A DNA stretch of 64,000 nucleotides from Glaciecola sp. HTCC2999 (lineage in GTDB: Bacteria > Pseudomonadota > Gammaproteobacteria > Enterobacterales > Alteromonadaceae), in NCBI RefSeq assembly GCF_000155775.1, contig NZ_DS989810.1:476611-540610 (forward strand), read 5' to 3'. The notes beneath the pieces were generated by a model, which was not told the DNA's origin, did not search any database, and worked only from the letters and a program-made list of their open reading frames with translations. This document shows, piece after piece, positions 1-9,585 of the stretch. Made by a program: the position numbers and the translations under genes. Every line of letters starts with the position of its first letter. Position 1 is the stretch's first letter.

Positions 1-10
1 TGAGTGATTC

Positions 11-3000
11 ATGAACGTGGATAATAATGAATTCAACGACGACGTGGTAGATGTAAACAAAACAGAAACGGGCCTGATTGCCTGGTTTGCAAATAATCCT
101 GTCGCATCAAATTTGTTGATGGGATTTATCATCATTATGGGTTTGGTGAGCTACAATTCTATCCAACGCCAGATGTTTCCTAATGTGGAAATTAATTTCA
201 TTAATGTACAAGCCTCCTACCCTGGGGCTGCCCCGCGTGAAATTGAAGAAAGTATTCTGATCAAAATCGAAGAAAGCCTTAAAGATATTACCGAGATAAA
301 AGAAAGCGTTTCGCGCTCATTCCGTAATGGTGGACGTATTAGTTTGCGCATACATCAAGGGGAAGATCTTGCTAGTGTATTAGATAAAGTTAAACAACGA
401 GTTGACAGTATCGGTACCTTCCCTGCCGATATGGAACCGATACAAGTCACACAAGCAGAGTTCCAACAAGATGTCATTGAAATGTCATTGGTCGGTGATA
501 TACCACTTGAACAACTCAAACCCATAGCCAAACAAATCGAAACAGAGTTACTCCAACTCAATAATGTATCATTAGCGAATGCATCTGATCCTAGCGATGA
601 AATCGCCATTGAAGTTCAACCGGAAACTTTAAAACAATACAATTTAACCATTAATGATATTACCAGCGCTATTCGTCGATATTCGGCTAACTTTTCAGCC
701 GGTCAGCTCAGAACCGATGCCGGTATCATTGCTGTGCGTGTCGAGAACCAATTATATAATGGCGAAGAATTTCGTAATATTCCTGTCGTCATTGGTGCAA
801 ATGGTGGACGAGTGCTACTCCATGAAGTAGCCGATATAAAAGATGGATTTACCGAAGGTGAACGTTACTTTAAATATTCAGGGAAAAACGCAATTTTCAT
901 GGATGTTAAAGCGACTAAATCACAAGACACCATTCCTGTCGCTGAATCTGTGAAAGCATACATTACGGAAAAAAATAAGCAGCTACCACAAGGATTAGAG
1001 TTAAAAATCTTAGTGGATATGACCTATTACCTTAACGCTCGTTTAGACATGATGTTAGGTAATCTATTCCAAGGCGCCATCTTAGTGGCCCTAATGTTGA
1101 CCCTGTTTTTACGTTTTAAACTCGCTTTATGGGTGATGGTTGGCTTGCCTGTATGTTTCTTAGGCGCGATGATGCTAATGCCAGTCTTCGGTGTCACTAT
1201 TAATATTCTCTCTTTATTCGCCTTTATTATGGTGCTAGGGATTGTGGTTGATGATGCTATTGTTATCGGTGAATCCTCCTATAGTGAAGTGGAAAAATAT
1301 GGCGGCGGCGTGAACAATGTCGTTCGCGGGGCAAAGCGTGTCGCAACGCCCGCTACATTTGGTGTACTCACCACAATCGCGGTATTTGCTCCCTTTACTC
1401 AGTCTAGTGGATTTGAAGGCTCATTTTTCTTTAATATCTCAATGGTAGTCATCTTATGCTTAGTATTTTCTTTAATAGAATCTAAGTTAATACTTCCATC
1501 TCACATTGCGAGTATTAATTTTAAACCACTCAAAGAAGGCTCATTTCGGGATCGCTTTAACAAAGCCTTCTTCGGTTTTGTGAACGGTAAATACCGTCGC
1601 TTTGTTGCTCGCTGTGTGGAATATCGCTGGGCGGTTTTCATGTTCTTTGTTGCGATGCTTTTAGTCAGTATCGGTTTAATTCAAGCTAATTACGTCCGTA
1701 TGGTCCCTAATCCAAAAGTACCGCATGATTTTCCTTCTATCAGTATTGAAATGAGTGAAACTGTATCGGATATGGCCACGATTGAAGCATTAAAAACAGT
1801 TGAAAAAGTCATTTTAAATGTGGAACAAGAAACCATTGATGCACATGGTTCAGGCATGATCCGAGATATTTTGGCATTTAACCGTGGCCGGACAGAAGCA
1901 CGTATTGTGATACCGCTAGTCGATGAAGAATTACGGCATTATGATACGTTTGAACTAGCGCGTCGTTGGCGCGAGCGTATTCCTGAAATAGCAGGCATGA
2001 AATCTTTCTCGATCCAAGATGATGTGAATGGCGGAAATGAAGGGGGTGAATTTGGTTATATGATCTTCGGTTCTGACATTGATACGCTTAATGCTGCTGG
2101 TCGTTATTTGATTTCACTGCTACAACAGGAAAATGGGTTATTTGATATCAGCTCAACCATTGACCCTGACAGTAAAGAAATTCGTATGGCGCTCTTACCT
2201 GTCGCTGACGATTTAGGCTTAGATATTTCTAATATCGCCCGTCAAGTTGGCTTAAGTTTTTATGGTGGTGAAGCTCAACGGGTAATTCGTGATGGGGAAG
2301 AAGTCAAAGTCATGGTACGCTACCCACAGCTCACTCGTGAACGCTTTGCCGACTTAAAGTACACCATGATCAAAACCCCTAAGGGTCAAGAAGTCATGCT
2401 CGGTGATGTCGTTGAGTTATATGAAGAACCCGGTATTTCTTATATACGTCGTGAAGAAGGTTATCGCACGGTTTATGTCTGGGGCGCGATTGATGAAGAG
2501 GTCGTTGAACCTGATACAGTCGTTGAACAAATTAAAGAGAACCTGTTACCACAAATGAAAGCCGCGTTTCCGGATGTAAAAACACAACTGGGCGGTACGA
2601 TTGAAGAACAACAAGCGCAACAAGACGAACAAATTATGTTTTTCTATGCGGGTATGATCATGGTCTTTATTTTATTAGCTGTGCCTCTTAAGAGTTATGG
2701 ACAGCCTTTGATCATCATGTCAGTGATTCCATTTAGTTTAACCGGCGCGATTTGGGGACACTTCTTTATGGGGATTGATTTATCAATGATGTCTACCTTT
2801 GGGTTAATCGCGGCAGCTGGAGTGGTAATAAATGACTCTCTGGTGATGACGGACTTTATTAACCAACGGGTCAAACAAGGTTATGCTGTGAAAACAGCTG
2901 TTCTCGAAGCAGGTTGTGCACGCTTTAGAGCGATCACCCTCACCTCTATCACTACTTTTGCTGGCGTGTTACCCATTATGTTTGAAACGAGTTTACAAGC

Positions 3001-3169
3001 ATCATTTGTGATACCAATGGCTGTAGCATTAGGTTTTGCGGTATTGTATGCGACCCTTGTCACATTAGTCTTAGTCCCTTGTTTATATATCATTTTGTTA
3101 GATCTAGCCTCCCCGTATCATTGGCTTAAGCAAAAAATATCAGGACGCGTGTTGAACGAGACGAGCTAA
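11..3169 (+). CDS. RND-family efflux transporter permease (HAE1/AcrB-like)
   Basis: Inner-membrane proton-driven permease of a tripartite efflux pump. The 1052-aa length is normal for the family. A first TM segment (about residues 32-50) follows a short cytoplasmic N-terminus, the first periplasmic porter loop starts with FPNVEINFINVQASYPGA, and the two membrane halves are visible at about 340-510 and 870-1035. TM4 carries the paired acidic residues of the proton relay (GIVVDDAIVIGE, near 412), and the second half has GVVINDSLVMTDF. The ATG at 11 directly follows stop codons at 1-7, so a membrane-fusion partner gene probably ends at or before the window start. Substrate is not predictable. 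The family call is firm; this is the 'divergent RND' type common in marine gammaproteobacteria rather than true AcrB. Confidence 0.95.
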   Translation: MNVDNNEFNDDVVDVNKTETGLIAWFANNPVASNLLMGFIIIMGLVSYNSIQRQMFPNVEINFINVQASYPGAAPREIEESILIKIEESLKDITEIKESVSRSFRNGGRISLRIHQGEDLASVLDKVKQRVDSIGTFPADMEPIQVTQAEFQQDVIEMSLVGDIPLEQLKPIAKQIETELLQLNNVSLANASDPSDEIAIEVQPETLKQYNLTINDITSAIRRYSANFSAGQLRTDAGIIAVRVENQLYNGEEFRNIPVVIGANGGRVLLHEVADIKDGFTEGERYFKYSGKNAIFMDVKATKSQDTIPVAESVKAYITEKNKQLPQGLELKILVDMTYYLNARLDMMLGNLFQGAILVALMLTLFLRFKLALWVMVGLPVCFLGAMMLMPVFGVTINILSLFAFIMVLGIVVDDAIVIGESSYSEVEKYGGGVNNVVRGAKRVATPATFGVLTTIAVFAPFTQSSGFEGSFFFNISMVVILCLVFSLIESKLILPSHIASINFKPLKEGSFRDRFNKAFFGFVNGKYRRFVARCVEYRWAVFMFFVAMLLVSIGLIQANYVRMVPNPKVPHDFPSISIEMSETVSDMATIEALKTVEKVILNVEQETIDAHGSGMIRDILAFNRGRTEARIVIPLVDEELRHYDTFELARRWRERIPEIAGMKSFSIQDDVNGGNEGGEFGYMIFGSDIDTLNAAGRYLISLLQQENGLFDISSTIDPDSKEIRMALLPVADDLGLDISNIARQVGLSFYGGEAQRVIRDGEEVKVMVRYPQLTRERFADLKYTMIKTPKGQEVMLGDVVELYEEPGISYIRREEGYRTVYVWGAIDEEVVEPDTVVEQIKENLLPQMKAAFPDVKTQLGGTIEEQQAQQDEQIMFFYAGMIMVFILLAVPLKSYGQPLIIMSVIPFSLTGAIWGHFFMGIDLSMMSTFGLIAAAGVVINDSLVMTDFINQRVKQGYAVKTAVLEAGCARFRAITLTSITTFAGVLPIMFETSLQASFVIPMAVALGFAVLYATLVTLVLVPCLYIILLDLASPYHWLKQKISGRVLNETS

Positions 3170-3199
3170 GCAAACCGTCTGACATGATTTATTTTTCTA

Positions 3200-3262
3200 G
3201 AAAAATCTCAAGTTGTGTATAATAGAACACACTTAAATACTTACATCACTTTGAGATTTTTC
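3200..3262 (+). promoter_or_regulatory. Promoter with 12-bp inverted-repeat operator upstream of dgcN-like gene
   Basis: A perfect 12-bp inverted repeat, GAAAAATCTCAA at 3200-3211 and TTGAGATTTTTC at 3251-3262, flanks a consensus -10 box TATAAT at 3218-3223. No convincing -35 box is seen. The left arm lies in the -35/-10 spacer and the right arm ends one base before the ATG of the next gene. Arm centres are about 51 nt apart, close to five helical turns, which suits a repressor contacting two sites. It could instead form a long-loop RNA hairpin if transcription starts further upstream. No obvious Shine-Dalgarno sequence is present outside the right arm. Confidence 0.5.
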
Positions 3263-3263
3263 G

Positions 3264-4277
3264 ATGAAATTGACTCCTCCATATGCTTTATTTTTAGGTG
3301 ACGCAACCGATACCTTAGGCTTAAAAATGGCCAACAGTATTGCTACCTGGCGTAAACATCAATGCATTGGCGAAATATCATTACCAGAATGTACCGTCAC
3401 AACTGGTTTACCTCAATTATCGGTAAATAAAGCAGCTGAACTTGGCGCTAAGACTTTTGTACTGGGGTTTAACAATGCTGGAGGCCATATTGATGCTAAG
3501 TACATTCCTGAAATTAAAATAGCGATTCAACAAGGCTTAAATATTGTTAATGGCTTACATGATAAGTTAACTGACATTCCTGAATTAGTGACACTTGCCA
3601 ACCAACACAATGTTGATTTAATCGATATTAGACACCCCACCACACGCTTTAAAACAGCCAATGGAGAAAAACGAACGGGGAAACGCTTATTAACGGTTGG
3701 CACTGATTGCTCTGTTGGAAAAATGTATACCACACTCGCCATTCATACTGCATTACAGGCGCGCCAAATTAATTCAACCTTTAGAGCGACAGGCCAATGC
3801 GGTATATTAATTGCTGGAGAAGGTGTCGCAGTTGATTGTGTTGTTGCTGATTTCATCTCAGGTGCAGTGGAGGCTCTGACTCCTAACAATGATGACGCAC
3901 ATTGGGATATTATTGAAGGACAAGGTTCATTATTTCAACCAGCATACGCTGGCGTCACATTAGGGCTTATCCATGGTGCTCAACCCGACGCATTAGTGTT
4001 ATGTCATATTCTACAACGTGACAAAATGCGTGGGATGCCTAGTTATGCATTACCCGATATCCATGACGCGATTGAATTAAACTTACGCCATGCTCGTTTA
4101 ACGAATCCAGGTTGCCAAATCGTTGGGATAAGTATCAATACTAGCGCAGTCGATGATATAACAGCTAAAGAGACGTGTTTGCAAATAGCCAAACAAACAG
4201 GACTTCCATGCCAAGATCCTATTCGACATGGTGTCACACAAATTGTTGATCAACTTGTGACATTATATTCGGATTAA
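3264..4277 (+). CDS. dgcN: DUF1611 family protein, probable D-glutamate N-acetyltransferase DgcN
   Basis: A 337-aa protein of the DUF1611 family. The N-terminal Rossmann-like part is about residues 1-130. A P-loop-type segment GTDCSVGKMYT lies near residue 147, followed by conserved stretches RATGQCGILIAGEG and IIEGQGSLFQPAY. Members studied in marine bacteria N-acetylate D-glutamate as the first step of D-amino-acid catabolism; the acyl-transfer role is family knowledge, not visible here. The usual partner dgcA (a dipeptide epimerase-like enzyme) is not next to it. The gene stands alone behind its own promoter with an inverted-repeat operator and converges on the downstream response regulator gene. 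Start ATG 3264 is the only sensible one. Confidence 0.75.
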   Translation: MKLTPPYALFLGDATDTLGLKMANSIATWRKHQCIGEISLPECTVTTGLPQLSVNKAAELGAKTFVLGFNNAGGHIDAKYIPEIKIAIQQGLNIVNGLHDKLTDIPELVTLANQHNVDLIDIRHPTTRFKTANGEKRTGKRLLTVGTDCSVGKMYTTLAIHTALQARQINSTFRATGQCGILIAGEGVAVDCVVADFISGAVEALTPNNDDAHWDIIEGQGSLFQPAYAGVTLGLIHGAQPDALVLCHILQRDKMRGMPSYALPDIHDAIELNLRHARLTNPGCQIVGISINTSAVDDITAKETCLQIAKQTGLPCQDPIRHGVTQIVDQLVTLYSD

Positions 4278-4290
4278 TGACGCTTAGTCA

Positions 4291-4932
4291 CTACAACTGT
4301 GAGGGATCAATTAACCCATATTTGATTGCAAATCGAGTTAACTCAAATACTGAAGTTACGCCAAATTTATTTAAAATATTACGGCGATGGACATGCGCCG
4401 TTTTTACTGCAATATCAAGTGATGTCGCCACACCTTTCACTTCACCACCTAATGCTAATAATATAAATATTTCTTTTTCACGATCGGTTAGGCCCTGATA
4501 TAAGCTTAGCTCTTCAGTTTGTGTACCTAAAGTATCACTAATTTGCGGACTATAAAACGTATTACCTTTGGCCACTTCAGAAATTGCCGTGAGCAATAGC
4601 TCGCCAGCATCACGTTTTGATAAATAGGCTTTCACACCCTGTTCCTTAGCCATTTCAACGTAATGTGGGCTTTCATACATGCTTAGCACGATCGACTTAA
4701 CGGATAAACCCAACGCATGCAAAGAAGATAAGAAATCGAGACCATTTTGACCTGGTAATGAGATATCAGTAATGACTAACACTTCATCGTTTATTATACC
4801 ACTGGAAAGTGCCGACTCTGCGTCATTAAAAGCACCAATGACATTTAATTGCGGTTCTGATGCAATTAATAACTCTATGGCTTGTAATACTAAATCATGA
4901 TCATCGACTAATACAATATTGATAGTGTTCAT
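4291..4932 (-). CDS. NarL/LuxR-family response regulator, UhpA-like
   Basis: A 213-aa two-component response regulator. The receiver domain (about 1-120) has acidic pocket D10/D11, phospho-acceptor Asp in ITDISLP (D56) and the conserved Lys in YLSKR (near 105). The C-terminal LuxR-type HTH (about 145-207) contains LTDREKEIF and VKTAHVHRRNIL. Over its whole length it most resembles UhpA. The usual adjacent sensor kinase is missing; the nearest candidates are the UhpB-like sensors at 11.1-14.3 kb, more than 6 kb away. It is likely monocistronic and transcribed convergently with the dgcN-like gene. Confidence 0.9.
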   Translation of the reverse strand: MNTINIVLVDDHDLVLQAIELLIASEPQLNVIGAFNDAESALSSGIINDEVLVITDISLPGQNGLDFLSSLHALGLSVKSIVLSMYESPHYVEMAKEQGVKAYLSKRDAGELLLTAISEVAKGNTFYSPQISDTLGTQTEELSLYQGLTDREKEIFILLALGGEVKGVATSLDIAVKTAHVHRRNILNKFGVTSVFELTRFAIKYGLIDPSQL

Positions 4933-5051
4933 TTGAGTTGCAACACATTTTTTATTAATATTCTTAACACTTACGTCTCTATCTAATCAATGTCTGTTGT
5001 GGAATAATAACTAACTACAGGCCATAATGCCAATTATTATAGGACCAAAAA

Positions 5052-5348
5052 ATGAAACCGTTCAAACTGCATACTCAACCTTTATTATTTATATTTAGTA
5101 CATCCGTGTTTTTGTTGTTATCTGGCTGTACAATACAGGATGCAGGTCATCTGTTATATCAATCAGCAGTATCTAATCAAAAGTTTCAATGTGAAGAAGA
5201 TAAGTTAGGTAACAGCATTGAAGCGTGTAAACAAAATATTGATAATGCGGTTAACACCAAATCACAGGTATCCAATGACAAGCATGTTCATGCTCCAGGT
5301 TATGAACCTAAAGACTATATCAACAAACAACTGCAAAAAAACAAATAA
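5052..5348 (+). CDS. Small putative lipoprotein
   Basis: A 98-aa protein with a type II signal peptide: positive n-region, hydrophobic stretch LLFIFSTSVFLLL and lipobox LSGC (Cys about residue 26). The mature part is polar with two further cysteines, and no family is recognised. An A-rich sequence TAGGACCAAAAA precedes the ATG. It is transcribed divergently from the response regulator gene (119-nt gap) and converges on lrgB. Function unknown. Confidence 0.75.
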   Translation: MKPFKLHTQPLLFIFSTSVFLLLSGCTIQDAGHLLYQSAVSNQKFQCEEDKLGNSIEACKQNIDNAVNTKSQVSNDKHVHAPGYEPKDYINKQLQKNK

Positions 5349-5382
5349 CCGAATAACAATCTCGAACGGGGTGAAGATAGTA

Positions 5383-6090
5383 TTAGCCTAGCAATACACT
5401 TAACGTAATAGCTGTCGTAATGCCATTCACACATAAAGCCAGTGAAGCAAAAGCGCCAGCTTGTTCGCTTAGCTGTACCGCTTTGGCTGTACCGATACCA
5501 TGGGCGATAGTGCCGAGGACCAAACCATTAACTTTGCCTTCGTTGATCCTCAGTACACGATTTAATATCGGTAACGCCATGACACCTACTATTCCAGTAA
5601 TGATCACAAATACCGCAGCCAGTCCGGCAATGCCCCCTAACATAGTGGCAGTATCCATCGCAAAAGGAGTCGTGATGGATTTAGTGAGCATCGTCATTTG
5701 CCAACTATATTCTGCTCCAAGCACATACAACACACTATATGAAGATAGTGGTGCAAGAATACCGCCAAGGAGAATAGGAATTAATACTTTAAATCCTAAC
5801 TGTCTTAGTACCGCTAGCTGATTATAAACAGGTAACGCTAATCCGACGGTTAACGGGCCTAGTAAATATGCTACGGGGTCCAAATAGTCCATTACCACAT
5901 TTACATCGGTATTGATAAACTGCGATAAGAAGAGCATTAAGCTTGTGGTAATGACGATTGGATGGGCGATAATATGCTGTTTTAATAATCTGGCAAGCCG
6001 CAAAGATACCCCATAACATAACAGTAAAAGCACAATCCACATTGCACTTATACGGATAACATCCAAGCTTTCATTTAATAGCATCATGAT
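5383..6090 (-). CDS. lrgB: LrgB family membrane protein
   Basis: A 235-aa polytopic inner-membrane protein of the LrgB/CidB (YohK) family, with several hydrophobic helices and the conserved C-terminal block LGTIAHGIGTAKAVQLSEQAG. I place the start at the ATG ending at 6090 (MMLLNES...). A longer reading up to 6177 would overlap lrgA extensively and adds non-homologous residues. With this start the gene overlaps the lrgA stop by 7 nt, implying translational coupling. LrgAB-type pairs are annotated as antiholin-like, but homologues in Bacillus and Streptococcus transport pyruvate. Lying downstream of a 2-hydroxyacid oxidase, pyruvate transport is the more attractive reading here (inference). 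Confidence 0.88.
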   Translation of the reverse strand: MMMLLNESLDVIRISAMWIVLLLLCYGVSLRLARLLKQHIIAHPIVITTSLMLFLSQFINTDVNVVMDYLDPVAYLLGPLTVGLALPVYNQLAVLRQLGFKVLIPILLGGILAPLSSYSVLYVLGAEYSWQMTMLTKSITTPFAMDTATMLGGIAGLAAVFVIITGIVGVMALPILNRVLRINEGKVNGLVLGTIAHGIGTAKAVQLSEQAGAFASLALCVNGITTAITLSVLLG

Positions 6091-6464
6091 GATTTCAATA
6101 AGCGATGACTGAGCCACATCACTACAACCATACTTAAAATGGTTGTTCCGACTAATGCTAGTAACAATGACAACCAATGCGTTATCACATCATCTTGAAA
6201 TAGCCATACTGCCATAATCGCAGGGACAAAAAATAAAGACATATGCGATAAATATTGTGGAATGGTTCGTCGAATAAAGCCTGGGACCTGCCCTAATACA
6301 ACAAACAAACCTAATAAAATAAATACCCCGTTAATGGTGGCTGGTAACGGGATCCATTGACTTAACAGTGCGCCACATTCAAACACACCGAGTAATACAG
6401 CGATTGAAGCGCAGTGCTCTAAAAAGATTACTCCACGTGAAGGATGAGAATGTGTCGGCTGCAC
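6084..6464 (-). CDS. lrgA: LrgA/CidA family membrane protein
   Basis: A 126-aa small membrane protein with four hydrophobic helices and the family block ATINGVFILLGLFVVLGQVPGF-like (residues about 43-63), then LSHMSLFFVPAIMAVW. This is the normal length for LrgA. It lies 6 nt downstream of the FMN oxidase gene and overlaps lrgB, so nitroreductase, oxidase, lrgA and lrgB form one minus-strand operon. LrgA is the obligate partner of LrgB in murein hydrolase regulation or pyruvate transport. Confidence 0.88.
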   Translation of the reverse strand: MQPTHSHPSRGVIFLEHCASIAVLLGVFECGALLSQWIPLPATINGVFILLGLFVVLGQVPGFIRRTIPQYLSHMSLFFVPAIMAVWLFQDDVITHWLSLLLALVGTTILSMVVVMWLSHRLLKSS

Positions 6465-6470
6465 GAATGG

Positions 6471-7619
6471 TTATTTTACAAGAAATTGAGGAAGCTGTGA
6501 GCTATGTGCACATTTGAGCTGACTCATTACTTGTATATACTGACGTAATAACATGTTAATAGCATGTGTTCCGCCGTTTTTACCTAACGCTGCAGCTGCA
6601 TACACAAATGTTCGGCCTAAAAACGTAAAATCAGCGCCACTCGCCATAGCTGCGGCAACATCAGTACCACTTCGAACCCCACTATCAAACAGTAATTTTA
6701 TTTGATCTTTATATTGATTATTTAATGCTTGGAGTCCTGCAATCGACGATTCACCACAATCCAACTGCCTTGCGCCATGATTAGATAACACCACACCATC
6801 TGCGCCCATATCAACAGCTTTTTGCACATCGGACGGATTGACTATCCCTTTGATAATAAAGTTACCATCCCATTTATCACGCAATACTTTTAATGCATCA
6901 AAATCCACCGGCCCCATGACCGTATTATTCATAAACGATGCTAACTGATCGGCAGGCATGTTGGGTGGCATATAAGGTTTTAACGTCTCCATCTCTGGTT
7001 TACCGGCAAGTGCAGTGGCTAACAGCCAACTTGGTTTTGTTAGCATCTGAATAATATTCGTCAATGACATTTTAGGTGGCATGGATAAGCCATTTTTTAT
7101 GTCATTGACGCGATAACCGAAGGTGGGTACATCCACAGTCACCATAATATTTTGATAACCAGACGCTTTGAGACGGTCTAATAAATCTTCACGAGTATTC
7201 GCATCAGTCGGGTTATATAGTTGATACCATGCTTGCCCTTCGCTCACTTCAGCAATACGCTCTAGAGATGAAGAAGACACCGTACTTAATACATACGGAA
7301 TATTCATCTTGGCAGCTGCTTTGGCTAAAATTTCTGGCGCATTAGGCCACATTAGCCCTTGTAATCCAACCGGCGCAATACCAAATGGTGCAGCATAACG
7401 ATGGCCAAATAAATCAACAGAAGTATCCACATCTACCGACGGAGACAACAATTCGCTGCGTAAACGTACTTGTTGCAATTCATTGGTATTGCGATGTAAA
7501 CCAATTTCATCGATACACCCCCCTTCTAAATACTCGAATGCAAATTTTGGCATGCTTTTTTGGGCTTGAGCACGCAAACTAGCTGAGTCAGGGAAACGAG
7601 GATCAAAAAAATCAGTCAT
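6471..7619 (-). CDS. FMN-dependent alpha-hydroxy-acid oxidase/dehydrogenase (lactate-type)
   Basis: A 382-aa TIM-barrel flavoprotein of the LldD / glycolate oxidase / lactate oxidase family. Visible family marks are the FMN contact APVGLQGLMWP (near 78), catalytic Lys in IIKGI (near 244), the active-site His-Arg in LSNHGARQLD (near 268-271) and the FMN-phosphate loop DSGVRSGTDV (near 301). It would oxidise a 2-hydroxy acid such as L-lactate to the keto acid, passing electrons to the respiratory chain or O2. Whether it is an oxidase or a dehydrogenase cannot be read from sequence. It is second in the operon with nitroreductase, lrgA and lrgB; the keto-acid product fits the suggested pyruvate role of LrgAB. 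Confidence 0.9.
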   Translation of the reverse strand: MTDFFDPRFPDSASLRAQAQKSMPKFAFEYLEGGCIDEIGLHRNTNELQQVRLRSELLSPSVDVDTSVDLFGHRYAAPFGIAPVGLQGLMWPNAPEILAKAAAKMNIPYVLSTVSSSSLERIAEVSEGQAWYQLYNPTDANTREDLLDRLKASGYQNIMVTVDVPTFGYRVNDIKNGLSMPPKMSLTNIIQMLTKPSWLLATALAGKPEMETLKPYMPPNMPADQLASFMNNTVMGPVDFDALKVLRDKWDGNFIIKGIVNPSDVQKAVDMGADGVVLSNHGARQLDCGESSIAGLQALNNQYKDQIKLLFDSGVRSGTDVAAAMASGADFTFLGRTFVYAAAALGKNGGTHAINMLLRQYIQVMSQLKCAHSSQLPQFLVK

Positions 7620-7633
7620 TAAAATATTCCAAA

Positions 7634-8290
7634 TTAGATATGTGTAAAAATCTGCGTTTTAGGTAAACGCGATTTCGGTAAATTAGCATTGAAGTCTTCA
7701 GTACTTCGATACCCTAACGCAACTACAGCAATCGGGGCTAAATTTTGTTCGCGTAGCGAAAATTCACGATCGAGCGCGGGAAAATCAAACCCTTCCATTG
7801 GTAACGCATCAATGTTCATCGCCGCAGCACTGGTTAATAACGCACCTAAATTTAAATACACTTGCTTTTCCATCCAATGTTGAGTGTCTTTCAGCTCAAA
7901 CCGATGTAAGTCCACAAATGTACTACGTACTTTGTGATAAGTATCTTTAAAATCAGGGTTGCTGGTAAAGCGACCATCTTGCTCTTCTTGCTCGAGTAAT
8001 TCAGCTAAATACTGATTATCCATGTGAATTTTACTGCACATGACAATCACATGAGAGCAAGCAGTCACCTTAGGCGCATTATACGCATATGTACCTGTTG
8101 CACCTTGGTTTACTCGTGCCTTACCCGCTTCAGTACTCGCGACAATAAAATGCCAAGGTTGCGTATTGACACTAGACGGCGCTAAGTGCAAAACATTCAG
8201 TAATTGTACTAAATCTTCATCACATATAGTTTTGTTTTGATCGAATACTTTGGTCGCATAACGGGTTTGCATTGCGTTAGATATGTTCAT
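7634..8290 (-). CDS. Oxygen-insensitive NAD(P)H nitroreductase, NfsB-like
   Basis: A 218-aa FMN-binding nitroreductase-fold protein. The start motif RYATKVFD, the FMN-phosphate region LAPSSVNTQPWHFIV (about residues 37-51) and the C-terminal VALGYR-TED stretch match NfsB-type enzymes, which reduce nitroaromatics and quinones with NAD(P)H in the cytoplasm. It is the first gene of the minus-strand operon ending in lrgB, 14 nt upstream of the FMN hydroxyacid oxidase. The pairing of two FMN enzymes is notable but not diagnostic. Length and motifs are complete. Confidence 0.92.
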   Translation of the reverse strand: MNISNAMQTRYATKVFDQNKTICDEDLVQLLNVLHLAPSSVNTQPWHFIVASTEAGKARVNQGATGTYAYNAPKVTACSHVIVMCSKIHMDNQYLAELLEQEEQDGRFTSNPDFKDTYHKVRSTFVDLHRFELKDTQHWMEKQVYLNLGALLTSAAAMNIDALPMEGFDFPALDREFSLREQNLAPIAVVALGYRSTEDFNANLPKSRLPKTQIFTHI

Positions 8291-8432
8291 AAATACCTTT
8301 TATATCTGGCTTGAATAAGACTGATGATAATCGGATGAAACATTTATATCTAGGGATTTATCGAATATGAATGACGCAAACGTTTTGTTTGGTAAATACT
8401 CATTACAAGGGGAACAGGTTAAATCGTTATGA

Positions 8433-9476
8433 TTATTTAGTCACAATGGGTTTGTGACCAGCAATGTCATAAAACTGTTCTCCTAACGATGATGATACGG
8501 TTTGAGATAATATCGGGACGCGGGTGGCATCCACCGCTTGGTTATTCGCCTTTATCGCGACTGAAAAATCAGCATTACTCGACCAGCTTTTATTGCGCGT
8601 AGCAATCGATATTTCACCAATCGCAAAGACATCAGTGTGTTGGCTGAAGCGGCGATAGCCACGGTAAGTAAATTGTTCAGCCACATACTGATGACCTAAT
8701 TGAATTAACTGTGTCATCATTTGATTTAATATGACATTAGGATCATTAGATTCAATTAAAATAGTAAAGCAACGCCCGTGCAATTCAGGACAAAGTGCTG
8801 TTTGCGAACTGTGTATATTGGAAGTGCAATATAACTGAATATCAGCCACATAACGTTGTTCATCAACACGAATAGATTGTTTTAGGCGTAACGCCTGACT
8901 ATCAAATCGACATAAACTTAATAATAATGGTAGCTCGTCTTGTTCCACTGTTGTAAGACCCGACGAGTTTTGCTGTGAGACAGCATCAAGGGTATTGACC
9001 AGTAACGGCGTATCATGATGACCATTAAAAGGCGTGCTATATTTACCCGATACTCGATCAAATAAACCAAACAACTCGCGCATTTCATGCTCTTTGGCTT
9101 TTTGTAATGCTAACAATGCGGTTTGAATGACTTCAGCACTAGGTAAATTTTTCTCTACTCGCCATTTCCTACCATAAACAATGTGTAACGGATTCAATTG
9201 ATTATTCGTTTTATAATTATCATGCCCAATAATCCCGACCTGAATAAGCAAGGCATCGTTTTCTTGACTCACAAATATAGGAAAACGCTCATCAAACCTA
9301 ATATCGTTAATAATGTCACACACACTTTTATAGGTATGTTCGTAACTCAGGTAATGCTGCGGTATACACTCTTGTGAATCATTAACAGGAATAGATGGAG
9401 CGCCTTGAATCGGTATTTCTGCATCAGCATATGCTAACGGCAATATCACAGGTGAACGTTCAAACAATGAAGACAT
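8433..9476 (-). CDS. Conserved hypothetical protein, 347 aa
   Basis: A soluble-looking 347-aa protein with no signal peptide and no TM segments. I do not recognise the family. A mid-section IVYGRKWRVEKNLPSAEV followed by an amphipathic stretch ending EHEMRELF (about residues 98-140) is the most conserved-looking part. It is transcribed divergently from the MFS transporter (about 110-nt gap), and the nitroreductase operon lies about 140 nt downstream in the same direction, so co-regulation with either is possible. Codon use looks like its neighbours, so it reads as a normal chromosomal gene. Confidence 0.7.
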   Translation of the reverse strand: MSSLFERSPVILPLAYADAEIPIQGAPSIPVNDSQECIPQHYLSYEHTYKSVCDIINDIRFDERFPIFVSQENDALLIQVGIIGHDNYKTNNQLNPLHIVYGRKWRVEKNLPSAEVIQTALLALQKAKEHEMRELFGLFDRVSGKYSTPFNGHHDTPLLVNTLDAVSQQNSSGLTTVEQDELPLLLSLCRFDSQALRLKQSIRVDEQRYVADIQLYCTSNIHSSQTALCPELHGRCFTILIESNDPNVILNQMMTQLIQLGHQYVAEQFTYRGYRRFSQHTDVFAIGEISIATRNKSWSSNADFSVAIKANNQAVDATRVPILSQTVSSSLGEQFYDIAGHKPIVTK

Positions 9477-9585
9477 AATATGCGACTTTCAACACAATAA
9501 ATTAGAACACGATAACGATTTAACGACGCATGTAGTATTTGAGATCAGTTTAATTTGCTACAATTGTTTATTAGTTTCATTCTGA

